From Nostoc commune NIES-4072 (GTDB lineage: Bacteria; Cyanobacteriota; Cyanobacteriia; Cyanobacteriales; Nostocaceae): 64,000 nt of DNA. Numbering within the stretch: the stretch's first letter is position 1; each line of letters opens with the position of its first letter. The stretch is taken from contig NZ_BDUD01000001.1 of the NCBI RefSeq assembly GCF_003113895.1, forward strand, positions 962,416-1,026,415. The letters are read 5' to 3'. The translations under genes and the position numbers were made by a program. Below the pieces are notes generated by a model that saw only the letters and a program-made list of their open reading frames with translations, was not told where the DNA came from and searched no databases. Below, piece after piece: positions 1 to 8,253 of this stretch.

Positions 1-384
1 TTGTATTTATTAGTAATTCTTAGTGGATTTGAAGCTTATGTAATATCGCTAATTAATTGGGGTTACTACTTACATCGTATCGGCAAAAGCCAATGGATTT
101 GGCGCGTTGAGTTGATTACCCATTTTCTCTGTGCTGTTGGTGTTTATTGGGGACGATTTTTGCGTTTCAATAGTTGGGATTTTATTACTCAACCCGATGC
201 CGTACTAACCAAAGGGGTAGAAGAAATTCTGGGAAAACAGCCCTTAGTGATTGTTGCTATCACCTTTGTGGTACTTGCTGGTTTGTACTGGATTATGAAA
301 CGAGTAACTTTAGGCCTTAGCCGACCAGACAGTAGAATAGGCATAAACTCAGGACGCGCAAACTCTAACACGCCAAACATTTGA
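1..384 (+). CDS. DUF1361 family membrane protein, C-terminal part
   Basis: The reading frame is open from the first base, so the gene begins upstream and only about 127 C-terminal residues are visible. Hydrophobic helices near residues 1-20 and 38-50, followed by the motif GRFLRFNSWD and another helix near 80-100, match the end of DUF1361 integral membrane proteins. The tail is polar and Ser/Asn-rich. The function of the family is unknown. The first codon in view (TTG) is unlikely to be the true start. The stop is TGA at 382-384. Confidence 0.7.
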   Translation: MYLLVILSGFEAYVISLINWGYYLHRIGKSQWIWRVELITHFLCAVGVYWGRFLRFNSWDFITQPDAVLTKGVEEILGKQPLVIVAITFVVLAGLYWIMKRVTLGLSRPDSRIGINSGRANSNTPNI

Positions 385-547
385 TGCTTGTGGCGATTTT
401 GGCTTTTAAAGTTGGGGTTTTAATTAGTAATAGCCTTAATGAATATTGCCTATCAAAAGAAAGATGCAACTAAACCCTCCTTGAGGTGAAATAAATTCAG
501 AAGCAAACGGTTGGGCTTCAACCACCACCATCTGAGAATAACGTTCT

Positions 548-581
548 ATCAGATCATTGAATATCGATGGTCTGATCTGAT
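548..581. promoter_or_regulatory. Inverted repeat in the leader of the baeRF gene
   Basis: Two perfect 9-bp arms, ATCAGATCA (548-556) and TGATCTGAT (573-581), are separated by 16 nt and lie 33 bases before the start codon of the release-factor-like gene. They could be an operator or a 5' UTR hairpin. No known regulator site was recognised. Confidence 0.4.
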
Positions 582-613
582 GTATTTGATCACGTTGATA
601 GGAGGAATATAAT

Positions 614-1786
614 ATGCAATTAATCTCTAGAGAGGAAATAAAGACATTAATAGAACAACCAAAAGGAAATTGTGTTTCAATTTATATGCCAACGCACACA
701 GCCGGGCCAGAAGTGCGACAAAACCCAATTCGCTTTAAAAATTTAATCAGGGAAGCAGAGGCTCGTTTAATTGATGCGGGTTTGGAGGAGGAAGATGCGA
801 TCGCATTGTTAGAAAAATCCCAGGAAATTGATACCCAAGAGTTTTGGGAGCAAATCGGAGAGCAAGGGCTGGCGATTTTTATTTCTGACAATATTTTTCG
901 CTATTATCCCCTACCAATAGATTTTCAAGAGTTGGTTGTCGTTACAGACCGATTTCACATCAAACCACTGCTACCAATTTTAAATGGTAATGGTCGCTTC
1001 TATATACTGGCTTTGAGCCAACAAGATGTCAGGTTCTTTGAAGGAACACGCTACAGCGTCAAAGAGGTAGAAGTAGAAAATCTCCCTAAAAGTCTAGATG
1101 AAGCTTTGCAAAGAGACGATACTGCTAAAGAAGGTCAGTTTCGCATCGCCACATCAAAAGGGGGAACCTCCAATCCTTTTTCGCAACCAGGTACGTTTCA
1201 CGGACAGGGAAGCCCTGACCGGGATAAACACCAAGAAGACATCCTCCAATTCTTTCAAATTGTCGATCGCGCATTACACGATAAACTGAAATTGCAAAAA
1301 GCGCCTTTGGTGCTGGCTGGGGTAGAGTATCTCTTGCCTCTGTATAGACAGGCGAATACTTACCAGCATTTGATGGATGAAGCTATCACTGGTAATCCAG
1401 AAATTCTCAGCGCCCAAGAGTTACATGACCAAGCTTGGCCGATTGTCGAGGCTGATTTCCAAAAGTCACAGCAAGCAGTTTTGGAGCAATTTCACGAATT
1501 GTTTGGCGGTGATACTGGCAAAGCATCTAACAACCTCGAAGAAGTTGTCTCAGCCGCTTATTACCAACGAGTGGATTCATTACTAGTTGCAGTTGGTCAG
1601 CAACAGTGGGGTTTATTCGATCCAAGCTCAGAAACGGTTTATTTGCACCCAGAAAAAGAAACTGGTGATGAGGATTTGTTGGATTTTGTCGCTGCTCATA
1701 CTTTATTAAACGGTGGCACGGTTTACGCTGTTCCCTTTGAAAAGATTCCATATAGCACAGCCGTTGCCGCAATTTACCGATATTGA
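614..1786 (+). CDS. Bacterial archaeo-eukaryotic release-factor-like protein (baeRF family 3 type)
   Basis: A 390-residue soluble protein. The N-terminus (ISREEIKTLIEQPKG, then VSIYMPTHTAGPEVRQNPIRF) is characteristic of the baeRF/eRF1-like group often annotated as hypothetical in cyanobacteria. Such proteins carry folds related to the domains of eukaryotic release factor eRF1 and are thought to act on ribosomes or translation stress, but no specific role is established. The start is well supported: AGGAGGAA sits 6-8 bases before ATG 614. A perfect inverted repeat precedes the gene and another hairpin follows the stop, so it is probably a single-gene transcript. Confidence 0.75.
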   Translation: MQLISREEIKTLIEQPKGNCVSIYMPTHTAGPEVRQNPIRFKNLIREAEARLIDAGLEEEDAIALLEKSQEIDTQEFWEQIGEQGLAIFISDNIFRYYPLPIDFQELVVVTDRFHIKPLLPILNGNGRFYILALSQQDVRFFEGTRYSVKEVEVENLPKSLDEALQRDDTAKEGQFRIATSKGGTSNPFSQPGTFHGQGSPDRDKHQEDILQFFQIVDRALHDKLKLQKAPLVLAGVEYLLPLYRQANTYQHLMDEAITGNPEILSAQELHDQAWPIVEADFQKSQQAVLEQFHELFGGDTGKASNNLEEVVSAAYYQRVDSLLVAVGQQQWGLFDPSSETVYLHPEKETGDEDLLDFVAAHTLLNGGTVYAVPFEKIPYSTAVAAIYRY

Positions 1787-1794
1787 CATTTTGA

Positions 1795-1833
1795 TGGTGT
1801 TGTATAAAGTTGAATGTGCTATATACAACACCA
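1795..1833 (+). terminator. Strong stem-loop after the baeRF gene
   Basis: Perfect 12-bp arms TGGTGTTGTATA (1795-1806) and TATACAACACCA (1822-1833) with a 15-nt loop begin 9 bases after the stop codon. There is no U-run, so this may be a processing or stability hairpin rather than a classical intrinsic terminator. Confidence 0.4.
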
Positions 1834-1921
1834 ACGATGATTACTATTCACTCCTTTAGAAGTCTGTGGGTGTTATATAAGAGGAAGCAAATACACACTT
1901 ACGGATTCAGGAGACCGACTT

Positions 1922-3022
1922 TTGAACAGGCTGCAACGATTAACCCTTAACGGATTCAAGTCTATTAAGGCGATGGATCTTGAGTTGCATCCTTTAAATA
2001 TCTTGATTGGAGCGAACGGAGCAGGCAAAAGCAATCTCATCTCGTTCTTCAAGATGCTTAATGAGATGATGGCTGGGCGCTTCCAACAATATATCGGTAT
2101 GTCGGGGCGTGCTCAGTCGCTCTTGCACTTTGGGCCCAAGATAACTCCTCAGATAGAAGCAAAACTGGAGTTTGAAGTCGAAAACGGGGTGGATACCTAT
2201 AATCTGCGGTTATTCCATGCCGCAGGTGATACGCTGATCTTTGCTGAAGAGACATTGAGCTTTCTGCAAATGGGTTGGACATCCCCAAGGATTGACCAGT
2301 TGGGTGCAGGTCATCAGGAAACAAAAATTAGTGAAGCAGCAGAGGAAGGTAAACAAACAGCCAGGACACTCAAGTACTTGCTTGATCGTTGCCGTGTATA
2401 TCACTTTCACGATACATCTTCTACGGCAGAAGTGCGGCAATCCTCTTACGTTGGCGATAACCGATGGCTCATGCCTGATGCCGGAAATTTAGCTGCATTA
2501 CTTCTGAAATTCCGCGAAGACAATTTTTCAGCTTATCAACGTATTATCGGAACAATCCGTTTAATTGCACCATTTTTCGATGACTTTGTTCTTGAGCCAG
2601 ATGCATCTAATCGTGTCATTCTGAATTGGCAAGAAAAGGATTCAGATAGGGTATTTGGGCCCCATCAATTTTCAGATGGCACTTTACGTGCTATGTGTCT
2701 TGCAACGCTACTCTTACAGCCAGAGGATAAACTACCAGAACTGATCGTTGTTGATGAACCAGAACTAGGTCTTCATCCCTATGCTCTAAATGTTGTGGCT
2801 GGCTTGTTTAGCAAGGCTTCGCTTCATACGCAAATTCTTATCAGCACCCAATCTAGTTCTTTCTTGGATAATTTTGATCCTGAAGATGTGATTGCGGTCA
2901 ACCGAGAGGGTAAAGAATCACAATTCAAGCGGCTCAATCCCACAGAATTAGAAGCTTGGCTCGACGAGTATACTCTGGGAGAAGTCTGGGAGAAAAATAT
3001 CATTGGCGGAGGGCCCCATTGA
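1922..3022 (+). CDS. AAA/ABC-type ATPase of an ATPase + DUF4276 pair
   Basis: A 366-residue ATPase of the SMC/RecF-like AAA_21 type (COG4637-like). Walker A GANGAGKSN lies at residues 30-38, a signature-like FSDGTLR near 250, Walker B IVVDEPELGLHP near 275-286, and ISTQSS near 306. All catalytic motifs are present, so the protein looks intact. The start is TTG 1922, supported by AGGAG at 1909-1913, 8 bases upstream, and by the usual NxFKSI beginning. The stop TGA overlaps the ATG of the next gene by one base (TGATG), which implies translational coupling. ATPases of this kind are commonly paired with TOPRIM-like partners in anti-phage or overcoming-lysogenization-type systems. A defence role here is inference, and the partner gene is broken. 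Confidence 0.8.
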   Translation: MNRLQRLTLNGFKSIKAMDLELHPLNILIGANGAGKSNLISFFKMLNEMMAGRFQQYIGMSGRAQSLLHFGPKITPQIEAKLEFEVENGVDTYNLRLFHAAGDTLIFAEETLSFLQMGWTSPRIDQLGAGHQETKISEAAEEGKQTARTLKYLLDRCRVYHFHDTSSTAEVRQSSYVGDNRWLMPDAGNLAALLLKFREDNFSAYQRIIGTIRLIAPFFDDFVLEPDASNRVILNWQEKDSDRVFGPHQFSDGTLRAMCLATLLLQPEDKLPELIVVDEPELGLHPYALNVVAGLFSKASLHTQILISTQSSSFLDNFDPEDVIAVNREGKESQFKRLNPTELEAWLDEYTLGEVWEKNIIGGGPH

Positions 3023-3466
3023 TGGTGCGCCTCTACCTATTTGCTGAAGGACAAACTGAGCAGACATTCGCCGATAACATCCTAAAACTATATCTTGCTC
3101 AACATAGTGTTTTTATGGATAAGATTATGCTGATTGCTCATGCCAGAAAGAAAGGTCATGTGCATCGCGGTGGTGGTCGAAAGTACAAGCCGATGAAGGA
3201 TGACATCGTGCGCTTTCTCAATCAAGAGAAAGGCTCTAAGGTGTTCTTTACTACTATGATTGATTTGTATGCTATTGCTCCTGATTTTCCGGGATTGGCT
3301 GAAGCTGAAAGTCTGCGCCAAAATCCTGTACAACGGGTCGAATTTCTAGAGCAACGCTTTGCAGAGGATATCTGTGATTACCGATTTGTTCCGTATATTC
3401 AGTTATATGAATACGAGGTATCGGCTCAATAATTAGGGGTAGGCAGTTATTCCGTCTGCCAGGACC

Positions 3467-3676
3467 GAATGGCACGCTTGAAAAGCGCAAATGTATTATT
3501 TACAAGGGTTTCATCACTTTGGCAAAACTTAGGCTAATGGATCTGCGATGGCGCAAGCGCCCGCCTTCGGCATCGCAAACTGAGAGTTGCAGATTATTCT
3601 GATTCCCGACCTTAAAACTATTAGTTTTCTAAACCCCTTACCAGGCAAGTATTTCAGCTTTTCAAGCGTGCCATTC
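3467..3676. repeat. Segment bounded by a 20-bp perfect inverted repeat inside the IS
   Basis: GAATGGCACGCTTGAAAAGC at 3467-3486 recurs as its exact reverse complement at 3657-3676, where it overlaps the 3' end of the transposase gene. Between them lies a REP-like palindrome (GCGATGGCGC to GGCATCGC, about 3545-3578). It may be a nested MITE or a duplicated piece of the transposase end. Confidence 0.6.
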
Positions 3677-5506
3677 TTGCCAGGACCAACCAAACAGATT
3701 AGAAGCAGTCTTGTTCCGAATTATTTGAGCTAGCGACTCTATATTTTCAGTTCGAGTGATGCGGTCGCGCACGTATTCAAAAAAACTAATTCCCAACTTG
3801 CGGGTCGTAGCCACAAGGGACATAAAAGTATCCCAAGCTTGAGTACCATCCTGAGTTTGAGTACCATAGCTAATATTACGTCGCAGAACCATTGTTCTGG
3901 CACCTAGTTCGGCAGGATTATTGTGCAACGGAAGTTCAGGATGCTCCAAGACTAACAACAACTCCTCGATTTTTGCTGCTGTTAATTGTTTTCGTTGATC
4001 TAACTCCTCATAACCACTTTTGGTAGCGAAAATGTCCCAAAACTCAGACCGCAGTTTCTGTGCGGCTTCATCGCTTGGGGCATTCTGGTACGCCAGTAAT
4101 TTGCGGTAGTAATCCCAGAAAGACGTGAGAAACTGATCTAAAAGCTTTTGATGATAAGCCACCACCGGACTCAACTTTTTGTAGTGTCGCCCTTCATGTA
4201 CCCAACACAAAGCCAATTCAGTTGTCAGTAATTTGAATTGAGGAGCATCATCACATACCAGGGCTTGCACCACTGGCCAATCGGTTTGATGATGGTAAAA
4301 AGCGATCGCTGCTGCATCCATTACACGGGTACATTGTTGAGAGCCGAGTTTGGGTAGATGGTGTTCGAGTAGGGCATTAAACTCTAAATCGCTGAACTTA
4401 GTTTCTTGGGGCAACAACTTTAAAGACTTCTGGATTTTTTGGGAAATTTGGAACGTCTCCAGTAGGTCATAAGTGAATGGATTGAGCAGAAACTGGAGTT
4501 CTTGCTGGTTTTGTAATCCCTTCAGGACTGTCAACCTATCTTTCTTCTCGCTCGTGAAGTATACCGTATAAATCGGGTTGCATACTATATTAGTTGTGTA
4601 GTTAACCCCGGCAACACGAGCAGTTGTTTGGTCAAAGTGCTGCCAAGGGCTACTAGTAAGTCCTGCTTCATAGACTTCACTTTTCTCAGTATGAAAGTCC
4701 AAGTGGTTTTTAATCAACAAGTTAGATAAATAACCTGCTGACATGGAAATACCAATATCACCCAAAAATTCTAGTAATTTGCTTTGGGTCATGTTGCTGC
4801 CATAGTATAGGCTAATCACCAAAGCTTTGATTCCCGGTCCAAATTCTCCCTCGTAACCATCTGGTAGTTCCGCTAAGTAAGTTTTTCCCTCTCTTGGAGA
4901 GTAGTATTTCTCTTTGCGGAATAAAACGTTGTCGGTTGTCAGTTTAATGTCTTGAACTACAACTTCTTCATAGCCTTTAAACTGTGCATCAACTGGGAGT
5001 TTCTCTTGGGGATATTTGATAATTTCCTGACGGTCTATTTTAACAGTGAACAGTGAACAGTAAACAGTTATCAGTGATCTATTTATCCCTGGGTTTAAGT
5101 CCCCCACAAAGAAGGTGGAATGCGTTGGTGGCGGGTCTAAATCCCCCACCATACGCCTGATAACTGATAACTGATAACTGATAACTGATTTAATGCTTTC
5201 GTTTTTCTGACCTTTCTCATGATTTTTTGGGGTTTTTCGTTCTTTCTCAGAAGAGTGATTCCTGGCCTCAACCCTTGGCTGCTTGCGTTTTATTTCTGGT
5301 TGACCCTGTTCCCCTTTGAGACGGTTGTTTTCGTCCCTTAATCGTTGGTTTTCTGAACGCAAGTCCTTAACTTCTGATTTTAATTCTTCTATCAGGTTCA
5401 GCAATATCTCTACAGTCTGACGCAAAGATTCGTCTGCAATCTTGTTTGGGTCGATGGTTTGCAGGAGCTTATCTACTGGTGTCTGTGTCAACTGCTTTTG
5501 CGTCAT
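3662..5506 (-). CDS. IS66 family transposase (TnpC-like)
   Basis: A 614-residue transposase. Residues 35-75 form a leucine/glutamate-rich coiled coil (NLIEELKSEVKDLRSENQRL), followed by a basic linker. The DDE domain includes HFDQTTARVAGVNYTTN, VCDDAPQFKLL and a C-terminal region with HNNPAELGARTMVLRR. The usual IS66 fold and length (about 500-550 aa) are exceeded because residues about 104-156 are encoded by a repeat segment (5038-5195) that looks inserted in frame in the linker. The start is ATG 5506, 74 bases inside the right end of the element. The reading frame is otherwise intact, so the enzyme may still be active. Confidence 0.9.
   Translation of the reverse strand: MTQKQLTQTPVDKLLQTIDPNKIADESLRQTVEILLNLIEELKSEVKDLRSENQRLRDENNRLKGEQGQPEIKRKQPRVEARNHSSEKERKTPKNHEKGQKNESIKSVISYQLSVIRRMVGDLDPPPTHSTFFVGDLNPGINRSLITVYCSLFTVKIDRQEIIKYPQEKLPVDAQFKGYEEVVVQDIKLTTDNVLFRKEKYYSPREGKTYLAELPDGYEGEFGPGIKALVISLYYGSNMTQSKLLEFLGDIGISMSAGYLSNLLIKNHLDFHTEKSEVYEAGLTSSPWQHFDQTTARVAGVNYTTNIVCNPIYTVYFTSEKKDRLTVLKGLQNQQELQFLLNPFTYDLLETFQISQKIQKSLKLLPQETKFSDLEFNALLEHHLPKLGSQQCTRVMDAAAIAFYHHQTDWPVVQALVCDDAPQFKLLTTELALCWVHEGRHYKKLSPVVAYHQKLLDQFLTSFWDYYRKLLAYQNAPSDEAAQKLRSEFWDIFATKSGYEELDQRKQLTAAKIEELLLVLEHPELPLHNNPAELGARTMVLRRNISYGTQTQDGTQAWDTFMSLVATTRKLGISFFEYVRDRITRTENIESLAQIIRNKTASNLFGWSWQEWHA
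5038..5195. repeat. Tandem heptamer repeats and direct repeats inside the transposase gene
   Basis: One edge carries AACAGTG-type heptamers in tandem (about 5041-5070) and the other carries four copies of CTGATAA (about 5157-5187). Between them two similar segments, GTTTAAGTCCCCCAC and GTCTAAATCCCCCAC, form a direct repeat. These are cyanobacterial short tandem repeats (STRR type) normally found between genes. Here the length keeps the frame open. Confidence 0.75.
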
Positions 5507-5907
5507 GTGTCACATTCTATAATGCCGCGACCTCTAAGATCATAATTTTCTTGCCCTACCCCTACTTATTGAGCCGATACAATACGAGGCATACCTTTTT
5601 GCAGATCCAACGTGCTTTGAATATCTTGATGCTCGTCTTACAAAGGAGATTGAGGCTCTTAAGGCGATCGCTAATCAATATGAAACACCTGAGTTGATCA
5701 ACGACGGACAGCAGACAGCCCCCAGTAAACGCATCATCGCTCAGTTTCCTGATTATGGCAAAGCGAAGCCTGTTTTTGGGCCACAGTTGGCTGAACGAAT
5801 AGGACTAGAAGTAATTCGGAGTAGGTGTCCCCACTTCAACAGATGGCTCTCACGCCTAGAATCATTAATTTAATTATGGCAATTTTAGATTTTAGATTTT
5901 GAATTAC

Positions 5908-8253
5908 CTAATTAAGTTTTCGTCGTGCAGCTGCTAAAATTAAGCGCTGTTCAGCACGAGCGATCGCCTGGTATGTTCGCTCCACTGCTTCCGGTTCAAC
6001 GGAAATTGAACTTATACCCCATTCCACTAACTTATCGATAATTTCTGGATAGATAGCTGGTGCTTGACCGCAGATTGAACAAGGGATACCGGCACTTTTA
6101 GCCATTTGGATCAGTTGAGCGATCGCACTCATAACTGCCGGATGACGTTCATTAAATACTTTTCCTAGCTGTCCTTGCTCTCGATCCACTCCAAGCAATA
6201 ATTGGGTCAAATCATTTGTTCCAATAGAAATTCCGGCTGCACCTGCTTTAACATATTCTGGTAGTAAAAATAGGACGCTTGGCACTTCTGCCATCATCCA
6301 CAATTGAAACTGTGACACCTCAGTTAAAAGAGCTTGCTCAACTTTGCGACGGCAAAAGACAAATTCTTCTACAGTCCGCACAAAAGGCAACATTAGATTT
6401 ACATTACTGTAACCAGCTTGCTGGACAGTCGCTAAAGCTTGTAGTTCTAACTCAAAGACTGCGGGATTTCGTAAATAGCTGAAAGTACCACGTTCGCCCA
6501 ACATCGATTGTGTTGAAGATTGTAAATTATCACTCAATGATGGTAAATCTTGCGGCCAATCTAAAGAACGATAAAAAACTGGTTTTGGTGCAAAGGCACG
6601 GGCAAATTGCATAATCTGCTCAGACCATAGCTCTAACAATTCTGCTTGCCGCCCACCTAAAATCCAACTATTAGGATGTTGCCCGGACAATATATTTAGT
6701 ACCATCAATTCTGAGCGCAACAATCCCACTCCATCTACAGGGAAGCTTTGTACTTGTTCTATCAAACTAGACTGACTCAAGTTAACCAGCAGTTGGGTAG
6801 CAATCATAGGGAGATGAGAAGTAACAGGACGGGATGGGGAAATAGGGGAATGGAGAGGATTTTCTGGCACTTTCCTCTTCTCCATCTCTCCCGCTCTCCC
6901 ACTTTCCCCTTCTTCTTTGATCCGATAAACTTCTCCTCTCTCGCCATCGAGTAGCAGTCGTTCGCCAGTTTGAATTAAGGTTGTAGCAGATGTTGCATTA
7001 ACTACTGCTGCGATACCTAATTCTCTGGCAAGAATTGCAGCGTGGCTGGTTAATCCGCCTTGTTCAGTAATAATACCACCAACTTGGTGCAGTAATGGTA
7101 ACCAATCAGGTGCGATCGCTGCTATTACTAAAATCACTCCCTTGGGTAATTCTTCGGGTTTGTTTTGCGGATTATTAATTACTAGGGCATTAGCCACAAC
7201 ACGTCCTCCTGCTGCCCCTATTCCTCTAATGAAGTGTCTGTGGTGAATTATATGGGGAGAACTAACTTGTGTAATGTAGAGCTTGCCAGATGTATTTTGC
7301 CCGGCGATAGTCCATTTAATGGTAAAGCTTTTACCCAGTTCACTTACTAGTTGAGTTCCTAGAGCAATTATTTGTTGTACGTATTCTTCTTGTAAAGCGT
7401 ACTGTTTTTGTTGGGCTTCCTGAATTAAGTAGGTACTTAGACAAGTGTGATCTGGTGTTAGCGCTGACTTGGGTACGGGTTGCGAAGAAGCTCCCGGTGC
7501 TGCATCATCTACACCATAAGCGAGCATTTTATTGCCCAACTGCTGCTCAAGCACAATTCCGGTTGCCTGTTGAATATAGTAAACATCTGGCTGGACTTCG
7601 CCAAGAGCGATCGCAATTCCTAATCCCCAAGTAGCTTCAATTTCCCATCCAGAGGAGTTGGCACTCAGCAAGCCACTGGCGATCGCATTCTCAACAGGTT
7701 GAACCAATACCGCTAAACTGATTTGTTGCAGGTTAATTCCTGCCCGTTGCCAATATAGTAGACTTCTGGCACGAAATATCTGGCTCCAGGTACGCTTGAG
7801 AGCAAAAGCGATCGCTTCTGGTTCGCACTGGCAAAACACCGACTCCAGCAAACCAGATATATTCTTCATACTTGGAGTAGCATTTGATACTGCTAAGGTA
7901 GGTCGAAGAATCAAACAGCTAGTTTGCCATTCTCTAGCTGCTTGGAAAATTGTATTCACCCAATCCTGTGGCACAGTCGCAGTGAGGATTTCTTGACGCA
8001 AACGACCTGCTACCTGCTGAAGTTGACGCCAATTAGCTACATCCAGGTGTAACGAAGAATGGGGTAAGTCAGCCACTAATGACTCTGAACTATTGAGATT
8101 TTCGAGAAATTCTCGCAAAATTTCTGCCGAAACGACAAAACCAGGCACCACCGGATAGCCACGCTGCATAATTCTGCTCAAGTAAAATGCTTTGTCACCT
8201 ACTTTGGCGCGGTCTTGTAGTTTAATTTGGTCTAGCCAGTAGAGTTTGTCCAC
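5908..8253 (-). CDS. Phosphoenolpyruvate synthase-like protein (PEP-utilising enzyme)
   Basis: A 781-residue protein with the three-part layout of PEP synthase and pyruvate phosphate dikinase: an N-terminal ATP-grasp region (residues 1-340), the phosphohistidine swivel domain with GGLTSHAAILARELGIAAVV (His near 401), and a C-terminal PEP/pyruvate TIM barrel with SIGTNDLTQLLLGVDRE and the catalytic Cys in CSICGQAP (near 724). PEP synthase makes PEP from pyruvate and ATP. The swivel and barrel are well conserved, but the ATP-grasp part lacks the usual VRSSA and SFAGQ motifs (here LILRPTLAVSNA and SMKNISGLLES), so ATP use may be altered. Residues about 447-482, between swivel and barrel, are a low-complexity segment that looks like an inserted intergenic repeat. 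The gene is convergent with the broken DUF4276 gene. Confidence 0.75.
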   Translation of the reverse strand: MDKLYWLDQIKLQDRAKVGDKAFYLSRIMQRGYPVVPGFVVSAEILREFLENLNSSESLVADLPHSSLHLDVANWRQLQQVAGRLRQEILTATVPQDWVNTIFQAAREWQTSCLILRPTLAVSNATPSMKNISGLLESVFCQCEPEAIAFALKRTWSQIFRARSLLYWQRAGINLQQISLAVLVQPVENAIASGLLSANSSGWEIEATWGLGIAIALGEVQPDVYYIQQATGIVLEQQLGNKMLAYGVDDAAPGASSQPVPKSALTPDHTCLSTYLIQEAQQKQYALQEEYVQQIIALGTQLVSELGKSFTIKWTIAGQNTSGKLYITQVSSPHIIHHRHFIRGIGAAGGRVVANALVINNPQNKPEELPKGVILVIAAIAPDWLPLLHQVGGIITEQGGLTSHAAILARELGIAAVVNATSATTLIQTGERLLLDGERGEVYRIKEEGESGRAGEMEKRKVPENPLHSPISPSRPVTSHLPMIATQLLVNLSQSSLIEQVQSFPVDGVGLLRSELMVLNILSGQHPNSWILGGRQAELLELWSEQIMQFARAFAPKPVFYRSLDWPQDLPSLSDNLQSSTQSMLGERGTFSYLRNPAVFELELQALATVQQAGYSNVNLMLPFVRTVEEFVFCRRKVEQALLTEVSQFQLWMMAEVPSVLFLLPEYVKAGAAGISIGTNDLTQLLLGVDREQGQLGKVFNERHPAVMSAIAQLIQMAKSAGIPCSICGQAPAIYPEIIDKLVEWGISSISVEPEAVERTYQAIARAEQRLILAAARRKLN

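Larger units (their letters stand above)
3418..5580. mobile_element. IS66-family insertion sequence, complete, 2163 bp
   Basis: The termini are 26-bp inverted repeats with one mismatch: the left end begins GTATCGGCTCAATAA (3418-3443) and the right end closes with TTATTGAGCCGATAC (5555-5580). The direct target duplication AATACGAG occurs at 3410-3417 and 5581-5588; 8 bp is the size typical of IS66 elements. The only large gene is the TnpC-like transposase on the minus strand; the small IS66 accessory genes tnpA and tnpB are absent. The element may therefore be a single-gene IS66 variant or depend on other copies. Internal oddities are a 20-bp inverted repeat near the left end and a tandem-heptamer segment within the transposase. 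Confidence 0.93.
3022..5873 (+). pseudogene. DUF4276 (TOPRIM-like) gene interrupted by an IS66 element
   Basis: The first 132 codons (3022-3417) encode VRLYLFAEGQTEQTF, the conserved N-terminus of DUF4276 with its acidic EGxTE motif. The frame then enters the insertion sequence and stops at 3430-3432. The remainder lies at 5589-5873 in the same frame. Joining base 3417 to base 5589, that is removing the element and one copy of the 8-bp duplication, restores about 226 codons: the join gives YEYEAYLFADP, then PELINDG, TAPSKR, FPDYGK and GPQLAERIGLE, all typical of DUF4276. The join needs no other repair, so the insertion appears recent. The family is predicted to be nuclease or TOPRIM-like and forms a pair with the upstream ATPase. 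Confidence 0.88.

Noticed and set aside
5446..5697. Plus-strand open frame across the right end of the IS
   Set aside because: It crosses the terminal inverted repeat and the DUF4276 remnant in the wrong frame.
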